Notes: generated by a model not told the origin, from the letters alone. Positions 1-8,897 are shown, counted from the first letter of the stretch. The stretch: 64,000 bases of DNA from JBGQBN01 sp041494805 (GCA_041494805.1 JBGQBN010000004.1:62001-126000); one strand, 5' to 3'. A program made the numbers and translations.

Positions 1-249
1 TTTGATGAAAACGTGGCTAAGGCTCGGGCCGCGCTGCAGAACACGATAGATGATGCCTGGACGCAGCCATGGAAGTTGAGTTTTCAGGGCAAAGCCATCT
101 TCAGCGGGTCGCGATTTCTTGCCTACCGGCAAATGTTCCTGAATCATCTTGTACACCACCGCGCCCAGCTGGGGGTCTATTTGCGCCTGAATGAAAAGCC
201 CCTGCCGTCGACGTACGGGCCTTCGGCGGATGAGCGGATGGGGTTCTGA
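1..249 (+). CDS. DinB family protein, C-terminal fragment
   Basis: The reading frame is open from the first base and ends at TGA 247-249, so only the last 82 residues are visible. The stretch NHLVHHRAQLGVYLR followed by PSTYGPSAD is the typical C-terminal helix of DinB/YfiT-like four-helix-bundle proteins. Its histidines belong to the usual metal-binding triad. In this superfamily members act as metal-dependent thiol transferases or damage-inducible proteins, but the substrate here cannot be deduced. The gene starts outside the window, so neither its start nor its operon context can be judged. Confidence 0.8.
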   Translation, partial: FDENVAKARAALQNTIDDAWTQPWKLSFQGKAIFSGSRFLAYRQMFLNHLVHHRAQLGVYLRLNEKPLPSTYGPSADERMGF

Positions 250-257
250 TCGCGGGG

Positions 258-638
258 CTACCAGATGAGCTTGACGGGATATTTCTCAAAGGCCGGGTCG
301 GCGGTTACGAGGGGAAGGTTTTCTTCCAGACTCTGCGCGATCAGAATGCGGTCGAAGGGATCGCGGTGATGAAGTTCGAGGCTTTCTATACGCAGCACAT
401 GGTTCAAGCCAACTGGCAGAACGGAAACGCCATTCGCCGCTAGTTTGGCAGTCAGGAACGATCCCACCGGCCTAGGCAATACCATCTTGCCGATCTGTAC
501 TTTGGTGATAATTTCCCAAACGGATGCCACGCTGACCCAGACGTCGGCCTTGGGCAGAAGTGAACGCACGTCCGGCGAAAGCTTTGACTCCTCCGTCAAT
601 CCCCAGAGAAGCACGTGCGTATCAATGAGGACTTTCAT
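258..638 (-). CDS. vapC: VapC-like PIN-domain toxin (type II TA)
   Basis: A 126-residue single PIN domain, the normal length for VapC RNase toxins. The start MKVLIDTHVLLW contains the first acidic residue (D6). E42 (VWEI), D96 (DPFDRILIAQ) and D114 (TADP) complete the metal-binding acidic set. VapC toxins cleave RNA, often tRNA or rRNA, and are neutralised by a cognate antitoxin. The start ATG overlaps the antitoxin stop by one base (TAATG), so the two are translationally coupled with the antitoxin made first. The target RNA is unknown. Confidence 0.88.
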   Translation of the reverse strand: MKVLIDTHVLLWGLTEESKLSPDVRSLLPKADVWVSVASVWEIITKVQIGKMVLPRPVGSFLTAKLAANGVSVLPVGLNHVLRIESLELHHRDPFDRILIAQSLEENLPLVTADPAFEKYPVKLIW

Positions 639-865
639 TACCAGAAGAGGTCTTCAATGTCTTTAGGCAAAGGATCGTTGAAATCGTCAGGGACCGTAAA
701 CTCGCCCTTTGCCGACCCCAGCTTGAAGGTGCGACGGGCGGGCTTAATTGCGACTAGCTTCGCCACTGGCTTCCCAGCCTTGGCGATGACGACCTCTTCC
801 CCCATGGCAACCCGCTCTAGAAGGCGCGACAGGTGGGTCTTGGCCTCATGGATATTGACTTCCAT
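638..865 (-). CDS. Phd/YefM-family antitoxin
   Basis: A 75-residue protein with the typical N-terminus MEVNIHEAKTHLSRLL, the DNA-binding fold of Phd/YefM antitoxins, followed by VVIAKAGKPVAKLV. The C-terminal part (about residues 50-75, ending KDIEDLFW) is the expected toxin-neutralising tail. Phd antitoxins usually bind an operator over their own promoter, and the complex with the toxin tightens repression. Here the ATG lies only six bases after a TATAAT box, so the mRNA is probably leaderless. Confidence 0.85.
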   Translation of the reverse strand: MEVNIHEAKTHLSRLLERVAMGEEVVIAKAGKPVAKLVAIKPARRTFKLGSAKGEFTVPDDFNDPLPKDIEDLFW

Positions 866-871
866 GAGGTC

Positions 872-899
872 ATTATAGCTAAGTCATGGACTAAGTCAA
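872..899 (-). promoter_or_regulatory. Promoter/operator of the PIN-Phd toxin-antitoxin pair
   Basis: Read on the minus strand there is TTGACT (899-894), a 16-base spacer and TATAAT (877-872), a near-consensus sigma-70-type promoter. The -10 box ends six bases before the antitoxin ATG, predicting a leaderless transcript. The octamer CTAAGTCA occurs at 879-886 and 891-898, exactly 12 bases apart, and GACTAAGTC (889-897) is palindromic. These repeats lie across the spacer and -35 box, where an autorepressing antitoxin would bind. Confidence 0.65.
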
Positions 900-935
900 T
901 ACACAGAACTCACCGCTTCGTGATTTGAACACTTG

Positions 936-1673
936 CTATCCCAGAGGCTCTGCGTCGAGTCCTGAGTGGTTCACGGGCTTTGTGAGCCCGTACTTTTGCA
1001 TTACGCTCTGAACGAGATCAACAATCCAATCAGACGCCGTGGGAGCCACATAGATGGTTTGAATAAGGCGATCGAGATCTACTAGCCGCCAAGCTCCGCC
1101 ATCGACTGGTGGATCAATCGCAGCCATTGCCTGAGTAACATCGCAAACAATAGCCCTGAGTTCCCTTTCATGCTCGAAGGACCTCCGCTTATACAGAAAC
1201 GGCCAAAACAAATTGCCCGGGGGAATCGTCTCTGCGTCGTACGAAATATACCTAACCTGTCCGATGTTGACGTCTTCGTCCAATGCACTGTCTAGAAGTC
1301 GATAGGTAGACTGCACACAAATACCGTCGCTACCCTGACAATAGAGTTTCCACATTGCGGCAGATTCATATTCATTCATGTGCCAGCAGTTGATCATTAC
1401 CCAAGGCCTTAACTTTTTGAGCGTTTCAATAGAACCCCGCGCAACTGTACCCATGAGACGCTGTTCCTGTTGCGCCGCTTGCCCTAACTCAGATTTTTCC
1501 AGCCAGCGCAGCGGAACAGCTCCCTCGAATGGATCCCCAAGGCGATCAGAGCGGCAGAAATAGAGCCCACGGTGTTCCAGAAGCGATACGAATCGCGTGA
1601 AATTCATGTATCGCCAAATCTTCACGTCTGGATTACTTGGCGGTTCAAACGCGCGATGTGGACGCCGGCTCAT
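936..1673 (-). CDS. DUF2971 family protein
   Basis: A 245-residue protein recognised by the DUF2971 signature near its N-terminus: WRYMNFTRFVSLLEHRGLYF, then SDRLGDPFEG, then later AMWKLYCQGSDGICVQS. No catalytic function is established for this family. Members are patchily distributed and often lie near accessory or defence genes. Here it is transcribed in the same direction as, and just upstream of, the toxin-antitoxin pair, but 70 bases separate it from the TA start region, which has its own promoter. The ATG at 1673 begins the recognised domain almost directly. Confidence 0.7.
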   Translation of the reverse strand: MSRRPHRAFEPPSNPDVKIWRYMNFTRFVSLLEHRGLYFCRSDRLGDPFEGAVPLRWLEKSELGQAAQQEQRLMGTVARGSIETLKKLRPWVMINCWHMNEYESAAMWKLYCQGSDGICVQSTYRLLDSALDEDVNIGQVRYISYDAETIPPGNLFWPFLYKRRSFEHERELRAIVCDVTQAMAAIDPPVDGGAWRLVDLDRLIQTIYVAPTASDWIVDLVQSVMQKYGLTKPVNHSGLDAEPLG

Positions 1674-1697
1674 CGGAGTCTTTGTGTTACTAACCTC

Positions 1698-2975
1698 TTA
1701 ATCCAGTGCCTTAAGGCCCAGGAACCTTGCTGCCCCACCCAACTCCTCCTCGATTCGCAGCAACTGGTTGTACTTCGCGATCCTGTCCGTGCGCGAGGCC
1801 GATCCCGTCTTGATCTGCCCGGCTCCCGTGGCCACGGCCAGATCGGCGATGAAGGTGTCTTCGGTTTCCCCGGAGCGGTGCGATATGACCGAGGTGTAGC
1901 CGTTGCGGCGGGCGAGGTCGATGGCGTCCAGCGTCTCGCTGACGGTGCCGATCTGGTTGACTTTGATCAGAATCGAATTGGCCACGCCCTTGTCGATTCC
2001 TTCCTGCAGGCGCTGGGTGTTGGTGACGAACAGGTCGTCACCCACGAGCTGGATTTTACTTCCAATTTCTTTGGTCAGCATTTGCCAGCCGTCCCAGTCG
2101 TCTTCGGCCAGGCCGTCTTCGAGCGAAACGATAGGATAGTCGTGCGCCCACTTGGCCCAGTAGCGGACCATGTCTTGGGAGCTCTTGGCGGACTTGTCCG
2201 ATTTCTTGAAAACATATTTTCCGTTCTGATAAAGCTCGCTGGCGGCGGGATCAAGAGCGATGGCGATCTCTTCTCCGGGCTTGTAGCCGGCCTGCTGGAT
2301 GGCCTCTAGAACGACTTCGATGGCTTCCACATTGGATTTGACCGAAGGCGCGAATCCACCCTCGTCGCCCACGGCGGTGTTGTAGCCGCGCTTCTTGAGG
2401 ACGCCTTTGAGGGTATGGAACACCTCAACGCCCCAGCGCAGCGCCTCGGAGAAGGATTCCGCGCCGACGGGCATGACCATAAATTCCTGGAAGTCCACGT
2501 TATTGTCGGCGTGCGCGCCGCCGTTCAGGATGTTCATCATGGGCACGGGCAGCAGGTTGGCTTCGGCTCCACCCAGATAACGGTACAGGGGCTGCTTGTA
2601 GGAGACGGCGGCCGCGCGGGCCGCCGCCATGGAGACCGCCAGGATGGCGTTCGCTCCCAAACGGCTCTTGTTTTCTGTGCCATCCAGTTCGATCATCTTC
2701 TGGTCCAGGGCACGTTGGTTGGTGGCGTCCAGGTTCGCCAGAGCGTCGGCGATTTCGCCGTTCACATTTTCCACTGCTTTGAGAACGCCTTTGCCGAGAT
2801 AGCGTTGGCTATCTCCATCGCGCAACTCCACCGCTTCGTGCTCGCCGGTGGAGGCGCCGCTGGGGACAATAGCCCGGCCACGCGAACCATCTTGCAGTCT
2901 AACCTCGGCTTCCACGGTGGGATTGCCCCGGGAATCGAGCACCTCGCGGGCATGGATGTCGCTAATATTGCTCAT
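1698..2975 (-). CDS. eno: Enolase (phosphopyruvate hydratase)
   Basis: At 425 residues this is full-length bacterial enolase, which interconverts 2-phosphoglycerate and phosphoenolpyruvate in glycolysis. Visible signatures are the N-terminal IHAREVLDSRGNPTVE, SGASTGEHEA, the magnesium and catalytic segments (VSLEDGLAEDDWDGW, VGDDLFVTN), ILIKVNQIGTVSET with the catalytic lysine, and SHRSGETEDTFIADL. An AGAGGA ribosome-binding site lies six bases before the ATG. It appears monocistronic. Two 16-base direct repeats sit about 35-65 bases upstream of the start. Confidence 0.98.
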   Translation of the reverse strand: MSNISDIHAREVLDSRGNPTVEAEVRLQDGSRGRAIVPSGASTGEHEAVELRDGDSQRYLGKGVLKAVENVNGEIADALANLDATNQRALDQKMIELDGTENKSRLGANAILAVSMAAARAAAVSYKQPLYRYLGGAEANLLPVPMMNILNGGAHADNNVDFQEFMVMPVGAESFSEALRWGVEVFHTLKGVLKKRGYNTAVGDEGGFAPSVKSNVEAIEVVLEAIQQAGYKPGEEIAIALDPAASELYQNGKYVFKKSDKSAKSSQDMVRYWAKWAHDYPIVSLEDGLAEDDWDGWQMLTKEIGSKIQLVGDDLFVTNTQRLQEGIDKGVANSILIKVNQIGTVSETLDAIDLARRNGYTSVISHRSGETEDTFIADLAVATGAGQIKTGSASRTDRIAKYNQLLRIEEELGGAARFLGLKALD

Positions 2976-3009
2976 GAAGTTCCTCTCAACTCTTGATTCA
3001 GAAATTTCG

Positions 3010-3041
3010 TGCTTAGTGTCGGTGTTGCTTAATATCGGTGT
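3010..3041. repeat. 16-bp tandem direct repeat upstream of eno
   Basis: TGCTTAGTGTCGGTGT (3010-3025) is followed at once by TGCTTAATATCGGTGT (3026-3041), two mismatches apart. It is the main feature of the 298-base gap between divergent eno and the secreted-protein gene. It might be an operator or a simple duplication. A second small repeat (ACCAGCCTCG, twice) follows near 3110-3130. Confidence 0.5.
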
Positions 3042-3273
3042 TGAAGAAAAACCTCCGGCCCGTCAAGTAACCGACGCCGGTATAGGTCCTGCCTATCATT
3101 ACTTTGAAACCAGCCTCGAAACCAGCCTCGGAACCCGCGATTATAAATCAAGCCCTTGTCTCCGCTGGTTCACCACGCGCTTCGCCTATTGTTCCGGCTG
3201 CGCTACTGCTTTAGAGTCGGCTCAGGATGCCGGATCGCATGGAGAGGCTCGCGAGAGGGATTCAGGAGGCCAG

Positions 3274-3903
3274 ATGAAGAAACTCATTTTACTGCTTTGC
3301 GTGATATTGCTGGCGGCTGCGGCCGTGGCACAGGCCAACATGTCATTACCCGCGGGTACCGCGCTCAAGGTGAAACTGGAAAACGCTCTTTCCACCTTCT
3401 CGAGCAAAGAGGGAGACCCCTTCTCAGGCCGAGTCACGGAAGCCGTCATGCTCGATGGCAAGACTGTGATTCCGATCGGGGCCACGGTGCAGGGCCGGGT
3501 CACCAAGGTGAGTGAACCGCGACGCATTGCGGGCAAACCGACGATTGGGATCTTTCCTGAAACCGTTGTCCTGCCTAACGGCGAGCGCTTCATGCTCAAC
3601 GCTACGCTGGTGGACACCAGCCTGCGGCACGGAACTGACGTCAACGAGGAAGGCCGGTTCAAAGGCGCGGGCCACGATGGCAAGGATCTGACCGAGATTG
3701 GCATGGGCACCGGCGGCGGAATGCTGGTCGGTGGGCTGATCGGCGGAGGCAAGGGTATGTTGATCGGCGGCACGATAGGGGCTGCAGCAACGATCGGACA
3801 TTGGCTGGGCAAGAAAAAATCGGCCGTGCTGCCTGCGGGCACGGAGCTGGTGATGGAACTAAGCCGTCCCATGGCGATGACGGCGGCCGGCGCGGGACAG
3901 TAG
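3274..3903 (+). CDS. Secreted protein with a glycine-rich (glycine-zipper-like) segment
   Basis: A 209-residue protein. ATG 3274 was chosen because a perfect AGGAGG (3264-3269) precedes it by four bases and it begins a clear Sec signal peptide (MKKLILLLCVILLAAAAVA, cleaved about AQA). A longer upstream open frame lacks these signs. The mature part resembles a short beta-rich domain (LPAGTALKVKLENALST, IPIGATVQGRVTKV). Next comes a membrane-compatible glycine-rich stretch of about 45 residues (GGGMLVGGLIGGGKGMLIGG) and a C-terminal repeat of the first motif (LPAGTELVMEL). This layout suggests an envelope protein. The function is unknown. Confidence 0.8.
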   Translation: MKKLILLLCVILLAAAAVAQANMSLPAGTALKVKLENALSTFSSKEGDPFSGRVTEAVMLDGKTVIPIGATVQGRVTKVSEPRRIAGKPTIGIFPETVVLPNGERFMLNATLVDTSLRHGTDVNEEGRFKGAGHDGKDLTEIGMGTGGGMLVGGLIGGGKGMLIGGTIGAAATIGHWLGKKKSAVLPAGTELVMELSRPMAMTAAGAGQ

Positions 3904-3908
3904 AAGAC

Positions 3909-3940
3909 CAGTTGTCAGTTCTCGGTTGTCAGTTCTTAGT
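3909..3940. repeat. Word-like repeat (GTTGTCAGTTCT type)
   Basis: CAGTTGTCAGTTCTCGGTTG-type words between the secreted-protein stop and its terminator. Confidence 0.45.
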
Positions 3941-3942
3941 GT

Positions 3943-3972
3943 AAACGGCGGCGGGATGCCGCCGTTTTCTTT
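3943..3972 (+). terminator. Rho-independent terminator
   Basis: The stem AAACGGCGGC (3943-3952) pairs with GCCGCCGTTT around a five-base loop GGGAT and runs into TTTTCTTTT. It terminates the secreted-protein gene and lies at its convergent boundary with the GH57 gene. Confidence 0.9.
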
Positions 3973-3977
3973 TGGCA

Positions 3978-6236
3978 TTAGGCCAGCGATATCAGATCTT
4001 CTTCACTGAGGAGTTGCAGTTCAATCCAGCCTTCCAGCGGTAGTGCGTCCACCGGCAGGCGGTTGTGCCACAGGCTGAAGCGTAGGCGCAGCTTGGTCGC
4101 CACGGGAGCGATGGCTTTGCCGGTGGCACTTTCGTTGGCGGAAGCCACGGGCGCCGCCAGCAACCATGCCAGCGGTAGCTTGAATTCGAAGTTCCTGTCC
4201 AGGGCCACTGCCACTTCACTGGAGGGCTGGCTCTTGGCGGCGAGCGGCTTTTCTTCGTCGGGAGTCGTCACTTTCCAGGATTGGATCTCAGCGGCGTCGA
4301 CCAGCACATCCAAGCGCAAAGCGCGGCGCGGACGCTGCGCGTCTGCCGCCCAGGATTCGAGGTTGACGACTAGCGCGAACTCGATCTCCGGTACCTTTTC
4401 GATGAAATCGAGGCGGCCATAGATGTGAGTGTGGTCAATCCCGGCTTGCACCGAATCCATGAAGAAGCGTTGACCGTGCATGGCTCCGGCGCGGTGGTCG
4501 GCGGTGTACACGGCTGCCCCCATCCATTCGAAGTAGCGCACCATGTCACCGGTCACGCGAGGATGGATATACGTGGTTTGCGGCGCAAACGAAGGCCGCG
4601 CGATGCCAGCGAGAATGGGCTGCGCCAGATAGTCGGGTGGGTTGGCCCCCAGAACCTGATACACGTTGGAAAGGTGCTTGCGGTAGAGTTCGTCGAACTC
4701 GCGGTCATTGGCGGAATGGTGCTCGGGGCCGTACCACCAGTTCCAATCGCTGCCCTCGGCGATCAGCAGCTCTTCAAAGGCCAGCTTGCGCTGCGCGTCG
4801 CCGGCGGTGGTTGCCTGGGAATAGAAGTTGCGGGCGTGGTAGAGATAATCCCAGGCACGGTTGTCTTCTGTAGCTCCAATCCACACATTGAAATTGGCAT
4901 GGATCCAGGAGCCGGGAACCAGGGTTGTGAGATGCGAGACGTTTTGATGCCGCGCGATGGCTTCCGATACGGCCACGGCTTCCACGCCGGGTTCATGCTG
5001 CAGGGCCTGGTAGAAACGGCGCAGAAATTCACGTCCCGATTGGGGATAGTATTCCCAGGCATTCTCGCCATCGAGGATGATTGGAACCAAAGCGTCATGG
5101 CCTTGATCGAGAAGTGGTTGCGCAGCATGCTTAATGTTCTGCATGAGATGGACGACGGCCTCTTGGGGGGGCATGGCAGAGTACACAAAACCGACCAGAT
5201 CAGAAATGGTGTGATCGCGGAAGATCAGGTGCATCTGGGTGGGGCCGTTCTCGTAGCGGTGGACGGTATAGAGTCTTTCAGCGGCCTGGGAGGGAAGGCG
5301 ACCGGCGCTGTCGCGGGAAAAGGAAGTGCCCAGGGTCCGTCCCAGTACGCCTTCGTCGGTGGCCATCCACTTCACGCCCAGGTTCTGCGCGATGGCCAGA
5401 ACTTCTTCCGAAACGCTGCCCTCGGAAGGCCATACGCCCTGGGGCCGAATTCCAAAGACTTGCTGATGCAGGTCGAGTCCGCGTTGGAGTTGTTCACGGG
5501 CATCCTCGGGATGGCGAAAGCGGTTCTGCGGCAGGGGCAGTCCGGGCGTGGAGACTGCGCCCATGTTGGTGTCGCAGAGCAGCGGCAGAATCGGGTGGTA
5601 GAAGGGCGATGTGGAGATCTCGATCCCTCCACGCTGCGCGGCCTGGACGTGCGCGGGAAGGACTTTGGCTATAAGTTCACGCTCACGGGCAATTACGAAG
5701 CTCTGATCGTCGAGTGAGTAACCCCGGCCTTTCTGGATGAGCGCGGCGATGTCCGGATCTTCCAGAAAGAACTCGTCAAACCATGCGATTTGCGAGAGTA
5801 CCTGCAGGTCGGTGAAGTCTCGCGGCTGAAAGTATTTGTCGGCACGTTTGGGCGAGTCTCCGGCGCTGCGGAAACGCTCCCACAGTTCGCGATAACGAGG
5901 ATAGCGGCCAATCATGTGAACCGGGTTGGCCTGAAACAGGTAGCGCAGCGCGAAATGGCGTTCGTCGGGGCTGAGATCCTTCGCCGGCTTGGCCGCAACC
6001 TGCAGGAAGGGATCGTGCGCGGTTCCGGCTGCGTAATCCTGAATTTGAGTGATCAGAGAAGGAACCAGATTGAAGGTCTGATGGACGTTGGGAAATTCGT
6101 CCAGCAGTTTGACCATGCCGTAATAATCTTTGAGCGCGTGCAGGCGAACCCAAGGGAGGCGATATTCGCCGGTGACCAGGTCCTTATAAAAAGGCTGATG
6201 CTGATGCCACAGAACAATGACGCGCAGAACAGGCAT
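3978..6236 (-). CDS. Glycoside hydrolase family 57 alpha-glucanase
   Basis: A 752-residue GH57 protein. The family-defining HQHQP lies at residues 11-15. The likely nucleophile is E272 in GVWPSEGS and the acid/base is D389 in VPIILDGENAWEYY. This spacing matches amylopullulanase-type GH57 enzymes (E291/D394 in the archaeal enzymes) rather than short GH57 branching enzymes. It should cleave alpha-glucans by a retaining mechanism. No signal peptide is seen, so it is probably cytoplasmic. It is divergent from glgB, which implies a joint role in glycogen or maltodextrin turnover. The exact linkage specificity cannot be read from sequence. Confidence 0.88.
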   Translation of the reverse strand: MPVLRVIVLWHQHQPFYKDLVTGEYRLPWVRLHALKDYYGMVKLLDEFPNVHQTFNLVPSLITQIQDYAAGTAHDPFLQVAAKPAKDLSPDERHFALRYLFQANPVHMIGRYPRYRELWERFRSAGDSPKRADKYFQPRDFTDLQVLSQIAWFDEFFLEDPDIAALIQKGRGYSLDDQSFVIARERELIAKVLPAHVQAAQRGGIEISTSPFYHPILPLLCDTNMGAVSTPGLPLPQNRFRHPEDAREQLQRGLDLHQQVFGIRPQGVWPSEGSVSEEVLAIAQNLGVKWMATDEGVLGRTLGTSFSRDSAGRLPSQAAERLYTVHRYENGPTQMHLIFRDHTISDLVGFVYSAMPPQEAVVHLMQNIKHAAQPLLDQGHDALVPIILDGENAWEYYPQSGREFLRRFYQALQHEPGVEAVAVSEAIARHQNVSHLTTLVPGSWIHANFNVWIGATEDNRAWDYLYHARNFYSQATTAGDAQRKLAFEELLIAEGSDWNWWYGPEHHSANDREFDELYRKHLSNVYQVLGANPPDYLAQPILAGIARPSFAPQTTYIHPRVTGDMVRYFEWMGAAVYTADHRAGAMHGQRFFMDSVQAGIDHTHIYGRLDFIEKVPEIEFALVVNLESWAADAQRPRRALRLDVLVDAAEIQSWKVTTPDEEKPLAAKSQPSSEVAVALDRNFEFKLPLAWLLAAPVASANESATGKAIAPVATKLRLRFSLWHNRLPVDALPLEGWIELQLLSEEDLISLA

Positions 6237-6401
6237 TCGCGTGAGGCCCCTGATTCACGGCCAGACGAGGGGTCATAGGCAGTCTAGCATGCGAAGGTTG
6301 CAGTGACCGGAGTGCGGGGTTCTGTGTCTTTGCGCCATCTCGACACGTTCCATTCCGGTACACTTAGTGCATGGGTTGCGTCCATTCCTTACCAACGACT
6401 G

Positions 6402-8339
6402 ATGACTAGAGCCGACACACACACATTGGCCTCGGTTCCTGCCCAGGGAGTCAGCCTGCTGACCGACCAGGATCTTTACCTTTTCAACGAGGGCACCCAC
6501 TACCGCATTCACGAAAAGCTGGGCGCCCACCTCATCACCTCCGGCGGTGAGGCAGGCACGTGCTTCGGCGTGTGGGCACCGAACGCGCGCGAAGTCTTTG
6601 TGATGGGCAGCTTCAATGGCTGGAACCGCCATTCTCACCCGCTGCAGGCCCGGGGGAATTCTGGCATCTGGGAGGGATTTGTACCCGGGGTCAGCAAGGG
6701 CTCACTCTACAAGTTTCATATCGTCTCGCATCATCATGGACACGTGGGCGACAAGGCCGATCCCATGGGCCTGTTCCACGAGAAACCGCCGCGCACTGCC
6801 TCGGTGGTTTGGGACTTGGAGTACGAATGGGCGGACCGGGGTTGGATGGAGAAGCGAGCGGCCAGGAACTCACTACAGGCGCCGGTTTCCATCTACGAAG
6901 TGCACCTCGGGTCCTGGATGCGGGTTCCGGAAGAACACAGCCGTCCGCTTAGTTATCGTGAAATGGCGCCCCGGTTGGCCGACTATGTCCGGCACATGGG
7001 ATTTACGCATGTCGAACTTCTGCCAGTGATGGAGCATCCCTTCTACGGTTCCTGGGGATACCAGACCACCGGTTACTTCGCGCCTACCGCGCGCTACGGC
7101 ACGCCGCAGGACTTCATGTACCTGGTGGACTACCTGCACCAGCATGGCATTGGCGTGATTCTGGACTGGGTGCCATCACACTTCCCTTCTGACGGTCACG
7201 GGCTGGCTTACTTCGACGGCACGCATCTGTTTGAGCATGCGGATTCGCGCAAGGGCTTCCATCCTGATTGGAAGACTCACATCTTCAATTATGGGCGCAA
7301 CGAAGTTCGCAGCTTTCTGCTTTCCAGCGCAATGTTTTGGCTGGACAAATATCATGCCGACGGGCTGCGGGTGGATGCCGTTGCCTCTATGCTGTACCTC
7401 GACTACTCGCGCAAGCACGGAGAGTGGATTCCGAACAAGTTTGGCGGCCGGGAAAATCTGGAGGCGATTGATTTCCTGCGCCAGTTCAACACCGAGGCTT
7501 ATAAAGAGCATCCTGGCATTCAGACCATCGCGGAAGAATCTACCGCCTGGCCCATGGTGTCGCGCCCGACTTATCTCGGCGGTCTTGGCTTTGGCATGAA
7601 GTGGGATATGGGCTGGATGCATGACACGCTGAAGTACTTCGCCCAAGATCCCGTCTATCGAAAGTATCACCACAACCAGCTGACCTTCCGCATGCTGTAC
7701 GGATTCACGGAGAACTTTGTGCTGCCGCTCTCGCACGACGAAGTGGTCCACGGCAAGGGTTCCCTCATCAACAAGATGGCGGGCGATGAGTGGCAGAAGT
7801 TCGCCAACTTGCGGCTGCTGTTGGGATACATGTATGCGCAGCCGGGCAAAAAGCTTCTCTTCATGGGATGCGAGTTTGCACAAGGGCGCGAGTGGGGCCA
7901 TGACGGCAGCCTGGATTGGCATCTGCTGGGCCAGCCGCTGCACCGCGGAGTGCAAACTTGGGTGGGGCAACTGAACCGGCTTTACCGAGAAGAACCTGCT
8001 CTGCACGAACTGGATACCGATCCGGCGGGATTCGAATGGGTGGACTGCAACGACAATGCTACCAGCATGCTTTCCTGGTTGCGCAAAGGGAAGTCGGCCA
8101 AAGACACCGTTCTGGTCGTGTGCAACTTCACGCCGGTGCCACGGCACGGATATCAGGTGGGGGTTCCTTCTAAAGGATTCTGGCGGGAGCTTCTGAACAG
8201 CGATGCCGGGGAATATGGCGGCAGCGCGATGGGGAATCTGGGAGGGGTGAAGGCGGAGTCACAGTCCTCCCACGGAAGGCCGCACTCGCTCAGCCTGACT
8301 TTGCCTCCGCTCGCGGCCGTGTTCCTGAAAGCCGAATAG
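6402..8339 (+). CDS. glgB: 1,4-alpha-glucan branching enzyme (GH13)
   Basis: Counting from ATG 6402 the protein has 645 residues. An upstream in-frame GTG at 6303 would add 33 residues of unconserved sequence, and neither start has a strong ribosome-binding site. An N-terminal CBM48 (CFGVWAPNAREVFVMGSFNGWN region, about residues 54-75) precedes the GH13 barrel. The catalytic residues are D325 (GLRVDAV), E378 (TIAEES) and D446 (LSHDEVVHG). The enzyme makes alpha-1,6 branches in glycogen. Divergence from the GH57 gene with a shared 165-base intergenic region suggests co-regulation. Confidence 0.95.
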   Translation: MTRADTHTLASVPAQGVSLLTDQDLYLFNEGTHYRIHEKLGAHLITSGGEAGTCFGVWAPNAREVFVMGSFNGWNRHSHPLQARGNSGIWEGFVPGVSKGSLYKFHIVSHHHGHVGDKADPMGLFHEKPPRTASVVWDLEYEWADRGWMEKRAARNSLQAPVSIYEVHLGSWMRVPEEHSRPLSYREMAPRLADYVRHMGFTHVELLPVMEHPFYGSWGYQTTGYFAPTARYGTPQDFMYLVDYLHQHGIGVILDWVPSHFPSDGHGLAYFDGTHLFEHADSRKGFHPDWKTHIFNYGRNEVRSFLLSSAMFWLDKYHADGLRVDAVASMLYLDYSRKHGEWIPNKFGGRENLEAIDFLRQFNTEAYKEHPGIQTIAEESTAWPMVSRPTYLGGLGFGMKWDMGWMHDTLKYFAQDPVYRKYHHNQLTFRMLYGFTENFVLPLSHDEVVHGKGSLINKMAGDEWQKFANLRLLLGYMYAQPGKKLLFMGCEFAQGREWGHDGSLDWHLLGQPLHRGVQTWVGQLNRLYREEPALHELDTDPAGFEWVDCNDNATSMLSWLRKGKSAKDTVLVVCNFTPVPRHGYQVGVPSKGFWRELLNSDAGEYGGSAMGNLGGVKAESQSSHGRPHSLSLTLPPLAAVFLKAE

Positions 8340-8343
8340 TCGT

Positions 8344-8397
8344 CAGGGCTGCCGAAATATCGGCAGTGAATCCCTCCCAATTCTTGGGTCAGCCCTG
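8344..8397. terminator. Nested inverted repeats between convergent genes
   Basis: CTGCCGA-AATA-TCGGCAG (8349-8366) lies inside an outer pair, CAGGGCTG (8344-8351) and CAGCCCTG (8390-8397). It sits between convergent glgB and the receiver gene, so termination in one or both directions is likely, although there is no long T tract. Confidence 0.5.
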
Positions 8398-8404
8398 GCC
8401 TGGG

Positions 8405-8791
8405 TCATGCCAACGGCAGTGAGACTTCCTGAGTCCGTGCCTCCAGCAGGATTTCTATCTGATCCACGAGTTTCTCGATTGGTTCTCCCTTGGCGACTGC
8501 AGCATTTACGAATTGCTGCGCTTTCCCCAAGACCGGATGGTGGCCAGAGATCATGATAATGGGAAGCCCGGGCTGGCGGCGCTTCAGTTCGGCAGCGAGC
8601 TGGGCACCGTTCATCCCGGGCATCTCATAGTCCAGAAGTACGACATCAATCTCCTGCAAGTGGAACAGCTTGAGGGCCGGGCCGCCACTAGCGGCCACAA
8701 TCACTTCATACCCGTAGCTGCCCAGCACCACCTCATAGAGTTCACGAATGCCGGGGTCGTCGTCCACGCACAAGAGCGTACGGCACTTCAT
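8405..8791 (-). CDS. Stand-alone response regulator receiver (CheY-like)
   Basis: A 128-residue single receiver domain: acidic pocket DDD at 10-12, phospho-acceptor D54 in LLDYEMPGMNG, S82 in place of the usual Thr/Ser switch and K101. No DNA-binding or enzymatic output domain follows, so it must act by protein-protein contact. No histidine kinase is adjacent, so its partner is elsewhere. Confidence 0.9.
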   Translation of the reverse strand: MKCRTLLCVDDDPGIRELYEVVLGSYGYEVIVAASGGPALKLFHLQEIDVVLLDYEMPGMNGAQLAAELKRRQPGLPIIMISGHHPVLGKAQQFVNAAVAKGEPIEKLVDQIEILLEARTQEVSLPLA

Positions 8792-8897
8792 GGGGGAGGG
8801 CCTGGCCTTTCAACTCACTTCGCCTGAGGGGTGAACGAAGCGGTTGAGTTCGCGGTTGCACGATTGGGGCCAAACGCAAGTGGCCCCAGCTATCCGT

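Noticed and set aside
1572..2309. Long plus-strand ORFs over enolase (also 2415-2996)
   Set aside because: They lie antisense to a complete enolase gene and show no family motifs; high GC favours open antisense frames.
4425..5717. 430-codon open frame antisense to the GH57 gene
   Set aside because: Shadow frame of a well conserved gene; the residue composition is unlike real proteins.
7176..8147. Antisense open frame over glgB
   Set aside because: Same reason: the opposite strand carries all catalytic motifs of the branching enzyme.
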